Part shown: in pieces, positions 36,690-46,973 of the stretch | How the letters are laid out: the number at the start of each line of letters is the position of its first letter | Position numbering within the stretch: the stretch's first letter is position 1 | Assembly: GCA_019973155.2 (NCBI GenBank) | Contig: BPQB01000050.1 | Span: 1-64,000, forward strand | DNA: 64,000 nucleotides | Direction: 5' to 3' | Origin: Phanerochaete sordida | Lineage: Eukaryota; Basidiomycota; Agaricomycetes; Polyporales; Phanerochaetaceae | Program-made: the position numbers and the translations under genes | The notes under the pieces: model-generated | Database searches by the model: none | Told to the model about the DNA's origin: nothing | The model's input: only the letters and a program-made list of their open reading frames with translations

Positions 36690-37401
36690 TCAATCCAGAG
36701 TGGAAAAAGAGCGAAAAAGATGAGCTTACTCCGAGTCTGTCATGACTGTTCTCCAGCGAGAATCCTTGCGAACTCGCTGCGACGTCCTGCGTGTCGGCGC
36801 ATAAGGTCTTCATTGGCGACACAAAGGACATTCGTCCAATCGTCTACGGGTGTGCCCTGCTTGATGAGCGGTGTGCTGGCGAGAAACAGGATACACCAAA
36901 ACGCGTAAGAACCGGCGTTCTGAGAGCATGGACCTGTGAGCATACGGTGATATAACCTGCTAAATCACGCTTACAAGTGGTTGTATGTTCGAAGGTTTTG
37001 TCCTAGAGTGTAGTCAGCAACCAAGGAAAGGTCCCCGAAAGATACCAGGACCGCGGTACGTAAGCGCACTGAGATTAGGTTCTGACCCACTGCAGAGCTG
37101 AGAGCAGTCCACATGGGCAATCGTCCGACCACAAAACCACAAGATCTGTACAACGTCCGGTGCTCATCGCCAGCAAAGATCGCGGAGGGCTTGCCCCCGT
37201 CTGCCGCCAAACCACCGCGCTGCAGACCGAAGAGCCCGTTATCGAACATAACTTACTTGGAACATACGGAGATCTGCGAGCGCCGTCTCACGCGTCCGCT
37301 CAGACGCGCCTGCACGTGGCACGGCCCAGGCCCGAAGCAGCAAAACATGTGAATAGCGACGCGCGGGAGCAGTGTGCAAAGGGAGCAGGTCGAAAGGCGG
37401 C
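36690..37401. other. Repeat spacer between the second F-box-W gene and W-family gene 5
   Basis: Non-coding. 36690-36830 resembles the 5' leader of the first F-box-W gene, and 37010-37110 matches 34080-34190. Confidence 0.6.
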
Positions 37402-38355
37402 CTATGCCGCACAACAGAACACCGGCTGCCAGCACCCGCGCGCGACGTTGCGGAGCTCGACGAGGTAGAGCGTCGCAAACGGGATGCGCGCGAGGGGCCA
37501 GTCGAGCGCGTGCCCGGGCTGCAGGCAGCTCATGTCCTGCGCCGGGTGAGTCGGCGCGGCTGTGCGGAGGGCGGGCGACGTACGAGGTGGAACTGCTGCA
37601 CGAGCCGCGCGACGTGCTGCGCGAGGTCTTGCCGCGTGCACGGTGCGTCGCCGCGCGCAGGGTCGAAGAGCGGGACCCGGCCCTCAGCGCGCCAGGGGTC
37701 GTACCCCGGCCACTGTGAACGTTGAGCACTAGGGAAGATGCAGATGTAGAGCACGCACCTGGATGCACAGCGTGACCTCTGTAACGGTCGTCGAGAGCCG
37801 AGGGACGGCGTCTGGGTCGTGGAGGCCGGGGACGGGCGCGCGGAGCGCATGCGCGAGCAGGACGCCCGGCACGCCGTGCGTGTGGAACGTCACGCTCGGA
37901 AGCGGCGCAAACACCCGGCCCGCGACGGGTGCAAGCGCAGCTTGCGGGATGATGACGCCCGGCAGATAAGCCTGCACGCTCGGCGGGTAGTCTATAAGAG
38001 AGTGCTGTCGTGGGCTCGGCTCCGTGGGTTCCGCTTGCGTCACGGATGACGATCTGGGCCCCGGTCTGGGCGGTGTAGTCGATGCAGGGCGTGCAGAAGG
38101 CGGTGGAGGTGGGCGAGGAGAACGGCGAGGAGGAGGGCGTGCAGAAGGTTGGATAGGACGAGGGGTCGGAGGAGTCGGAGTAATTGGGTTCTGTCCCCCA
38201 GGACGGCTCGGACCTTCGCAGAAGGCTGAGTACGGAGGTGCAGGAGGAGCCAAGCATAACGACGTACCTGATTGCTGGTTCGCAGCACGTCTTCCCATCG
38301 CAATGCCAATGGTCCCTGCAACGAGCAGCACGGCCCTGCTACACGTCAGCACCAT
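37402..38355 (-). CDS. W-family protein with membrane anchor and proline-rich stalk
   Basis: Three exons (38355-37759, 37712-37584, 37536-37402) give about 286 residues. The N-terminus MVLTCSRAVLLVAGTIGIAM is hydrophobic and could be a signal anchor. A long Pro/Arg/Ser-rich stretch follows (about residues 45-110). Then comes the W domain: YLPGVIIPQAAL, PLPSVTFHTHGVPGVLLAHAL, then WPGYDPW, then LYLVELRNVARGCWQPVFCC at the end. The frame is open further upstream to 38433, but the hydrophobic start at 38355 is the better choice. A 42-base stretch near 38270-38230 has intron-like ends but is in frame and shorter than other introns here, so it is kept as coding. Unlike the copies at 31.8 and 34.7 kb it has no F-box. 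The function is unknown. Confidence 0.7.
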
Positions 38356-38433
38356 AGTAGCGACCCGAACAAAGGCACACTCACCAAGTTCCGGGGAGAA
38401 TAGGCATCTTGTCAAATCCTTCGGCGATGCCAC

Positions 38434-41400
38434 GGTATGTCACGGTATCTTCCAGTGGTTTTCGGATGGTCGAGCGATACGAAAGCGACGGAGGTGCGAC
38501 GTGTCGTGTGCAGGAGCGTGCACCAGGCATGGAAGCACGGGCGCCAGAGCAGGCACGCGGCGCACGCGTGGGCGCAGAAGCCATGTGCGCGGGATTTGCG
38601 CAGCACAGCCCGGCTGGGGCGCGTCATTGATACGCACAGGCACCTCGAAGGACCAACTGCCTGCGCTGGATCGCCAGCGGGGCTGCGTGGCGCACAACGC
38701 TGGCAGGGAAGGTATATGAACAGGGTCTAGGGGCAGAAACCCGGCGTTGAGGCGCATACACCCAGCCCATATCGCAGAGAAGGATATCGCATATCTCCCA
38801 AGATACTTGATTCGTCGTCAGAGAGCCGAGGAGCGGGATATGGCGCGGGCAGAGGCGACGTGGTGGTGCAGAGCAAAGCGTGGGCGCTTGGCGGAAGCGC
38901 CACAACGCGCTTGCGGGCGCTTGCCCAAAATGAAAGTAAAGCGCCACGTGGAAATTTCCAGGCATTCGATTCAGACGAGCCTGCCTGGATCGCCGTCGCC
39001 AAACAACCATCCATCGCCACCCACTGCCAGACGTCAGCACGCTGTTGGCGACGTGTCGGCGGCACTGGCGGCGGCGGCGTGCGAGTCGGACGTCAGCTGT
39101 ATGCGCTCGGTTTATGTCAAACAGGGCGCACCTGTCATCCCTCGAAGGACCTGCATATATGAACGCTGCAGCCGAGCACAGAGTCGCAGACGATGCATAC
39201 AGTCTCGTGACAATTTTTGAAGGTCGTCGAATCCACTTGCGTATTGCAAGCGGAGACCGTGCTACTCGCTGTAGGTCACGGCTGTATGCGTTGAGTCGCA
39301 AAATCTTGAGAAGCCATCAGGGAGGGCGCAACGGAGCGCAGACGGGGCAGGACAATGGGGAAGGGGGAAAGGGGGAGAAGGAACTGTTCCCAAGGAACGT
39401 CGGTATATATACCGTCCGAAGCCCGATTTTGTGGATGATGTCAGCATCTCTAAATGGCGCGAGGGTCGGGACAGGATCGGGGGCGTCGGGTGACTGGGCC
39501 GTGTGTGTCACAGTACAGGTGCCGCATTGGACATCGTGTCACGAGCGACGTTGTCGTGCAGAGCAAGACGAGAGGGCGCGTCACACCGACGCGTCGCGCT
39601 GCTTACATAAGTGATGAGCGCCGGATCAGCAGCGTCGGGACGGTTGGAGCAGACCGCCATCGTCGTCCAGCAGCTCCCAACCAAAGGCGGTCGTCTCGAA
39701 GGGTATAGAGCTTGACGTGGGCACAGGTAGGTAGCCCTGGCGATACTTGAAAGACAAAGCTTGCAAAGAGACCCGTCTCAGGGCCCGAAGGCGCGGGCGA
39801 AGGAGGGTCGGCGGGATGCGCGCGGGGCGTCGGGAAGCATGATCGGCCTTCGGTGCGTGGCGGGAGCCTTCCTGCACAGAACACGCCTTTTCTGACGACT
39901 TTGTCCTCTATACAAGGTGCTCCGTCGCCATGCAACGACGCCGACAGCGGGCGGGATGCCATAAATGGCAATTCTGTCGTCGTCGGCTTCTCCCAAAGGT
40001 GTGTCGTTCGCCGTCGAGTCTGGATGTTCTTCGCGACAATAGGCAGTCTTGAAGGCCGTCTCACATTTTCTGGGGACTGTGAAGGGTCAATATCACTTCG
40101 GCGTTGCGCTCGCCCTGCAAAATATTCCAGACTGGGCGCACGCACCTCGACCGACACTCTGTGTGTTCCCCATCTCCTTACGCCCTCGAGCAAGAGCCTC
40201 TCCGCATTTCCTGATCTTCAACTATTATTCTAGCGTTTCAAAGGCAATTTCGGGAAATTGGGTTCTCGTACCTGCACAACGTTCGCCTCACTTCTGCCCA
40301 GTTCCGTCAGAACGTGCAGGGACCTACACCCGCCATGGAAGACCCAGAGGACATGAAGAGGCGTGTTGTGAAGGTTTCCGCAGTATCACGACACAGACAG
40401 CGGCCCTGTCCAACCTTAGCCCCAGGCTACGCCATCCGCGGTCGACGGGGCAGAGGACGCACGGCCGCGCGACGCACGCCCCGCGTATTTGTCTCAGCAC
40501 ACTCATCCGGGGCCTGTGGCGATCCACCGCGCGCCCCAAGGAAGTACGGCATCACCGGGGGTGCGCCCAGCAGGGCTGCCCGCGACACCGCTGCGCGAGG
40601 GCGTGATGGCCCGATCCCCCGCGCCCCTCGCGCGGGGCCCGTCGCCGCATCCGGTGCCAGCCTAGAAGCCGCCGCGCGCGGCGCCATCACGAATTCTCGA
40701 AAGGGTCCTGCGCGTGCCCCTGGGCCTGGCGCGGCGGGCTGCGGCGATCCACGCACACGCGCCGGGTGCGCGCGCGCGGCGTTCTGCTGGGGCCGACGCC
40801 CGCGCAATACAGTCCGCGTGGGCTTCCTGCGCGGGTGCGCCGCGAAGGGCGGACGGCGGGCGCGGCCGTCGCGCGCGCGCTGGGCCCGCCGCTTCGGCGC
40901 CCACGCCGCCAATATGCCCTTTCCTGCTCGCGCTTCGCGGGCCAGGGTTCGCAGTTTAATTATCGCGTTCGAACGGAAGGTTCGCCGGGGGCGCTGGGAT
41001 CAGCGCGGGCGATTCTGACGAGAATGCGCCCGTGGGAAGGTGAGGCTCCGCCTTGTGCTCTATCGGGCGCGTGCGTTGACAAACACCTGCGCTGGGGCGA
41101 GACCTCGGAGGGTGCTGCGCGCTTGACTGAACTTTGAAGGACCCGTAGCTCATCGCCGCGGAGACAAAACACAGCGTTCGTTGTGGGAAGCCAACGGCCT
41201 GCTCGACGACGCTATCACCATCTGTCGGTGCGCCAGTCGCTGTGTGTTGTTCTCGACTGCGCTGTGCGGTGAGTGAGGTCCTCACGGCGTTTGGTTCTAG
41301 AAATCCGCCTGCTGAATAAATGCCCCCGCCTGCTCACTGCGAATGATGCAGAGGCCGCGGCGTATGCGCGTGCAGGCCTCGCGGACGCCGTCCCGTCACG

Positions 41401-42560
41401 GCATCACGGGCGTGACTGCGGTGGTATATAACGGGCTGACGTGCGGAATGCTGGGTTCCTCCTGCGGCGGGCCCGTTCTCAGCGCGACCCTTTCCGCCTG
41501 GGTGCTGGCCCCGCGCGCGGGTCTCGCGACGCACAGGCTGCGGGGCGTGGGGCCGCCTCGTGCTCGCGCCGCGAGCCTTCTGCTCCCCGCGCGATATTTC
41601 CGCGCGATGGGCCCTCGAGACATTAGTCCTTATGCGGCGCGCACGCTGCGGCGCGTCGCCCGCCTGCACGCATCCGGAAGGAAAACACTGTGCCCGCTGC
41701 CGTCATCGCCCAGACAATCCGATAGCGGCGCGCGGCGCTGACGCACCAGCCTGAAACGGCGGGCCCTGCGCGCTCAGGGTCGCACGCTGCTCGCGTCGCC
41801 GGGCGCGCCCAGCCGCGTCTGCGCGGGCCCGTGTGCCCTGCAGGCCGTGACGTCGAGGATCGCCGTGCGCGCGCGGGAGGTGCAGCGGAGGCGCCGTGCA
41901 ACGCGGCGGCGGCGCATCAGGCGGCGCGGCGAAGCAGACAATCAGTGATCTGCCTTGGCCGGAGGCTCCTCGGGGCCCGTGCCCAACTTTGCAATTGTGC
42001 GTGCCGTGTGCCAGGCGTGGGCGCGCCTCCGGGGGCTGGGCTGCGCCTGCGCGCGGAGAGTGCGCCCGGGCCGGCAGCCTGACCTCGGCTGGGTCTGCTG
42101 ATAGAAGATCGTGCGCACCGCGATCCAAACTCGCCGGCGCGTCGTGCGGCAGGTGCGACCCGCCGCTGCGGGTGCCTGTCATTTAGGAAGCGAGCCCCCG
42201 AGATCGCACAGGCAGACGCGGCCGCAGGACCCGTGGGACTGCGGTGGCGCCTGTGTCGACGTGACCGGATCGTCGCCCTACAAGGGTCCTTTCATTTCGT
42301 GCACGGGGCACGGCAATAGATACACGTTCTATTACACAGCAGATACGATGCGAGGTATGCCTACAACAGGAGCCAGAGGGCGGGCGATGCGACGGACGGC
42401 GGGACAATGTGTGATACAGTAGAAGGGTATAATGGTACAGCAGGCCGGGAGCCGAGAGCGAGATAACGAGGCGAGCCACGACGGCGCGCGCGAGTCCGGT
42501 TTTGGAGCAGCGGGAAGCGAGCAGGGGCGGTGCCGCGCAGGGCCGCGCCGCGGCGGGACG
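38434..42560. other. Long intergenic region downstream of the TEA gene
   Basis: Over 4 kb without a gene I can support. 38.5-40.3 kb is of average composition. A short minus-strand frame ending at 39626 (YRQGYLPVPTSSSIPF) looks faintly protein-like but stands alone. From about 40.4 to 42.2 kb the sequence becomes extremely GC-rich, and long frames open by chance in all six readings. A perfect palindrome CGGTATATATACCG lies at about 39400-39414. Confidence 0.5.
40400..42250. other. GC-rich non-coding island
   Basis: It is dense in GCGCG and CCGCG words. Many overlapping open frames occur on both strands with mutually incompatible, Arg/Ala/Gly-rich translations and no motif or consistent splice pattern. 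It could be a regulatory or transcribed non-coding region belonging to the TEA gene neighbourhood. Confidence 0.45.
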
Positions 42561-44038
42561 CTATTGGAGCGGGATGTACGGGTCAAAGAGTGGGTCGCAC
42601 GGCGCGGCCGCGAGCATGTCGTGGAGCGCCGTGCTCGGCGCATAGCCCCACGCGTCGACGGCGGCCATCCCCGGCATGTCCAGCGGGCTCGCCGCCGGCG
42701 ACGCCGGGTAGCCCTCGTCCAGCCCGTACAGCAGCGACGGCGCCGCCGCGTCCGCGTACAGGGCCCCGCCCAGGTACGGCTTCACGTCGCCGTCGTCGGG
42801 CGCGCGCGGCGGGTACTGCGGCTGCTCGGAAGCTGTCAGGGTGGAGCGGGCAGCTGATGGACTAGGGCGCACGCACCGATGACTCGCGCGACAGTGCCGA
42901 CGTCACGTCCGTCTCCGAGTCCCCGCAGCTCGAGCGCGGGGACAGCGGCGGCGTCGACGAGGCCGCGTTCGTAAAGTGGTAGTAGACAGACAGCAGTGGC
43001 AGCTGCTGTGTGTGGTGCGCGAGCGGCATGCGCACGACCTCCTGGTGTATCGTGTACGACGCGGGCTCTGCAGGACACCGCCATCAGCCTGCCATGCCGC
43101 ACAGCGCGGAGTGGAGCCACGCACCCTCAGAGTCGCACAGGTGCCCCCAGAACGCGGGCGCGAGGGACGTCGTGTACAGCCAGGACGGCGCGCCCCCGGG
43201 CGCCGCCGGCGACGCGCGGATGGCGACCATCGCGACCTCCTGATGGACCATCTGCCCGTCGCGGAAGACGGTGAAGATCGACTGGCAGGGGGTCTGCGCG
43301 GGCGACGCGAACGTCACCGTCGGGTCGACGAGCCGCAGCGGGCGCGGGTGCGGCGCGTAGAGGTCCGTCGGCGGGCACGCGCCCAGCCGCTGCATGTGCC
43401 ACGCCGCGCTCGCGGGCAGCGCCTGCACGTAGACGTGGCTCGGCTGCGCGCCGGCGCCCAGCGACGGGCAGTGTCGGTGTGCGGGCGAGGGGTGGGGCTT
43501 CTCGGAGGAGGAGGACGACGGCCGCTTGGGGTGCATCATCTCGTAGTGTCGGTCAGAGATGACCTTCAGGACTGCGCGGGGTCAGTCCCACGCCACGGAG
43601 CACGATCTGCGGCACGCACTCTCTTTGCCCGTCTGCGTGTCGCGCAGCTGCTGGATGCGGCTCCCGACCTGCTTCGGCGTGCGCCGCACCGCCGTCTTCT
43701 CGAAGATGTGGTCCGCGACGAACTTGTTGCGCATCGGAAAGCGGCCGAGCGTGCGCGTCGACTTGCTCTCGGACGGCCGGTACTTCTCGAGCCCTGCAGC
43801 GCGTTAGCGCCGGGAGCAATCGCCGGGCGGCCGGCATACCTTCGATGAGGGCCGCCTCGAGGTGTGGCGGCCAGACGGGCTCCTCCTTGCCCTTCAGGCT
43901 GCGCCAGCACTTGCGCGAGTTGAGGATCGACTTGACGGCGGCGTCGGTGCCGGGGGCGGCGGCGTCCGAGAGCTCGTCGCCCGACGGCGACGCCGTGCGC
44001 GCCTTGGCGGACGAGGCTGAGGACGAGACCTTGGGCAT
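42561..44038 (-). CDS. TEA/ATTS-domain transcription factor (AbaA/TEC1/TEAD family)
   Basis: Five exons (44038-43840, 43793-43620, 43571-43125, 43067-42877, 42824-42561) give 424 residues. Residues about 43-118 form the TEA DNA-binding domain: CWRSLKGKEEPVWPPHLEAA, LEKYRPSES, LGRFPMRNKFVADHIFEKT and RRTPKQVGSRIQQLRDT. The last of these is the recognition helix region that binds CATTCC/CATTCT sites in characterised relatives. The remainder is a proline-rich part and a beta-rich section (SIFTVFRDGQMVHQEVAMV) comparable in place to the YAP-binding half of animal TEADs, then an acidic, Asp/Pro-rich C-terminus likely to activate transcription. Fungal relatives control conidiation (AbaA) and filamentation (TEC1). 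In basidiomycetes a role in development is an inference. Confidence 0.92.
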
Positions 44039-46973
44039 TGCGTGGGCGCGAGGGTGCGGCGTGATGGGGTCGCTGGCAGAAGCGGGACGGGCCTGGCGTC
44101 GGCTGTCGCCCTTATATACGGGACGTCGCCCAGACGTCGAAGCGCGCCCTGGAGTCCTGAGCCACGTTCATGGGCGCGCGGCAGGACAAGATCCCCGGCC
44201 TGCACGATGCACAATGGGCTGCATCAAAGCCCTCCGTGAGGACTGATGACCAGACTTTCTGGAAAGTGTGGAAAGTGCAAAAACGGATAGGCTCAGGAGT
44301 CAAGTGTGCGTGGGAGAGTGTTGAGTTAAGGTACAGCCAACCGGGGAAAGAAGCGCTTTGAGCAGCTCGAGCCTAACGAGTACGTACGGCGTGGCTGAGG
44401 CGGTCCCTTGTTCTCCAGCGAATTCGTACATGCTGCTGGCTCTTGGACGAATTCGAGCACGCGGACTTGGCTTGCGGCCGATGCGTTGATGACGATGCCG
44501 CGGTGAACCTTGTCTGGGGCCTGCCTCGTTTGTTCCTTACGTCCCTGCGCGTTCCCCAAAGTCCGCACGACGGTCCGGCAAGGGAATCCGCCCACGGCAT
44601 ACCTTCCCAGGCCACACTCTTGTCTTCTCCATCGCTGCGATGAGCATGCGGGATTCCCGCTCGACGGGCAAAAGCACACCAGGACAAGGTTGCGATGGGA
44701 CAATCCGCCGCATTGTACGCGGCCGCCATTCGCGTGGTTAGGGTTCACGGGCGGATACGGGCTATGTGTCAGGGACTTGACCAAGTAAGGACATGATTAA
44801 ATTCTAGGGATTTGCTTAAAATAATGCCGTAAGTTCAGAGGGGGCGCGTCCGACGAATCAAGGTTCGCGAGACTCACGTTTGTCGTGATGCCAGGGCCTG
44901 CTGAGGCGGGGCGGGGCTGGCGTCGAAGAGGTCGGAGGCAAGGAAACACCTACAGCCTGAGCTTGCTCTTCGATGAGCCCTGTCGGTTAGAGCCCCGTTG
45001 TTCCCATGGCGGGGGGCAGCAACACGAAACGCGGCACCACCGCTGGCCAATCGCATCCCTCGGAGGTTGATCTCAGCGAGTTCGGCAGATACCGACCGCG
45101 GCACATCCTCCGCATTTGGCATAACGCAGATGCGAACGCCTCGACGACGGGAGCCAGCGGGAGGGGTGCCCCCTCCACGCCGCCAAAATGCGTCTTGCGC
45201 ACCGCCCACCTCGTCCTCCCCGCCTCTCGCCTTTTTCTGTGCATTCCCCTGCCCGAACGGCCCCACCACGCTGCCCCGAGGACCACGGGCCGAGGGCATC
45301 TGATCAGGAGATCCTGCGCGATATGATGTGCCTGCTGCACCCGCAAGGCGAGTCTCGTCGTCGGCCGTGCAACGCTTCCGACTGAATGCACGCGCGTGCC
45401 TATCATGGATGGCACTCCGATCTGGATGCGTCCCAGGCCACTATAGGTCCATGTGTGCCGCCGACGCCTGCGCCGCACCCTCACACGGTCCCCCCGCGCC
45501 CCACGATAATGCAAGGTTCACCTCGATATTGCCGTCGCTGCAGCGAATGCCCGAGCGGGGCTGTATACCGCGCCCTGGAGGCTCTGCAGCCCCGTCGTCA
45601 CCACGGCTGCGCGCGCCGTCGGCGCAAGCTGCTGCGCGGCGCACAGGCCCCCATGCAGGCCCCAGCGCGCGCGCGAAGCAGGTGGAGCGGCACAGGCCCC
45701 GCCGCGGAGGCGACATTCCAGCAGCGCACGCGCACAGCTCCTCGCCCGGTGCGTTGGCGTGCATGCGCGGCGGTGTTGGTCGTGCCCGCCACGCTGGACC
45801 CGCTGGACTTTCAGGGCGAGCCGGGGGCGCTGCCCCGCGTCGATCGTCGGCTGGAAAAACGCACACTCCCCGCCGCCGCGGCATGGCACCACCTCCCGCC
45901 ACGCTGCCCGCGCCCGACGGCTGGGACAGCGGGCGAGCGGGCCTGACGGACGTTCGGATCCGACCGGTGGCGATGTTTCCTACAGCGGTCGTGCGCGTCC
46001 TGCGCCCGACACACACCCTGTGAGCCCGCCCATACATCTCATGAACAACGCCACAGTGCGTCGCCCTCGCCCTCCCGTGGAGACCGCGATGGCAAGCATT
46101 CCAGCCCCGTTTCATTGCGCGGAGGTCACCTCTGATCGCCTCTCGTCAACAAGCGCCGAGGTTATGGCGAAGGTTCTGCGTCGGTGCGTACAGCGAGCGT
46201 GATATTTCCCGAGCGGATCTCACTCAAGCTAGTGCGCGACGCGTTAATTCCTGCACCGCCGCTGTGGCGTGCCGTCGCTGCCGGTGACTTCATCTCGCTC
46301 AAAGCAACAGCCCAGGAAATTGGAAGCTGTCGGCACCGCGGTTGCTGTGCGCGACATCGAGCGGAGCCTGCCGCGACGCTGCGGGAAGCTGGCGGAGACC
46401 CGCGGGCACCAGTCTGCACCAGCTGTGCGACATTTGGGGCAAGTTGGCACCCGTAGTCATCCGTCCGTAGCCCCTTCTGATCCGCCGACTCGTCCACACA
46501 CCCGCTTGCATAATATACCCGTCGACATTCGTCCTAGCATATTTGTCAGCCATACCTGTGTCATGTCCTTCTCGAATTCAGCTCGCTTGTCGCCGCGCAT
46601 TTTAATTATCTCGGGGCAGTACAGCGATCGTCACCCGCGGCCGATTTTCCAGCAGTCGGGTATCGTCAGAAAGGGGCCGGACGCTGCTAGGCGCGGGCAG
46701 CATCGCACTTGCCGAGCACACGGACTGAGGCGCAACTGCGCGCCCCTGATCTGAGCCCTCGCAGGCTCCGTCGGTGCCGCAGCGGCTGTGTCTGGGGGAG
46801 GCGATGTCACGCCGAAAGCCTGCCATTACGCGTCGCGCGACGCTAGTGCTACTGTACAACATAATGCGGTGCGTGAAGGGCCGTGAACGACGCTGCGGTG
46901 CGGGGTATCGATGCATGCGTGCGGGACCGCCCTCGAGTCGACTGTGCGGGCCGCGGCGGGCGCTCCGCGCCGC
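44039..46973. other. Long intergenic region upstream of the TEA gene
   Basis: Almost 3 kb with no gene I can support. 45.4-46.0 kb is another GC-rich island with chance open frames on both strands. Such long upstream regions fit a developmentally controlled regulator, but no specific sites are claimed. Confidence 0.5.
44112..44118 (-). promoter_or_regulatory. TATA box of the TEA gene
   Basis: On the minus strand this reads TATATAA, about 75 bases upstream of the start codon at 44038. Confidence 0.6.

Noticed and set aside
38624..39301. 225-codon minus-strand frame
   Set aside because: Random-looking, Arg/Ala-rich translation. No splice partners, no similarity to the W family nearby.
40314..41018. 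234-codon plus-strand frame in the GC-rich island
   Set aside because: Arg/Ala/Gly-rich translation without motif. Equally long frames exist on the other strand and registers, as expected from GC content.
45328..46023. 231-codon plus-strand frame upstream of the TEA gene
   Set aside because: GC-driven frame with competing frames on both strands and no conserved motif.
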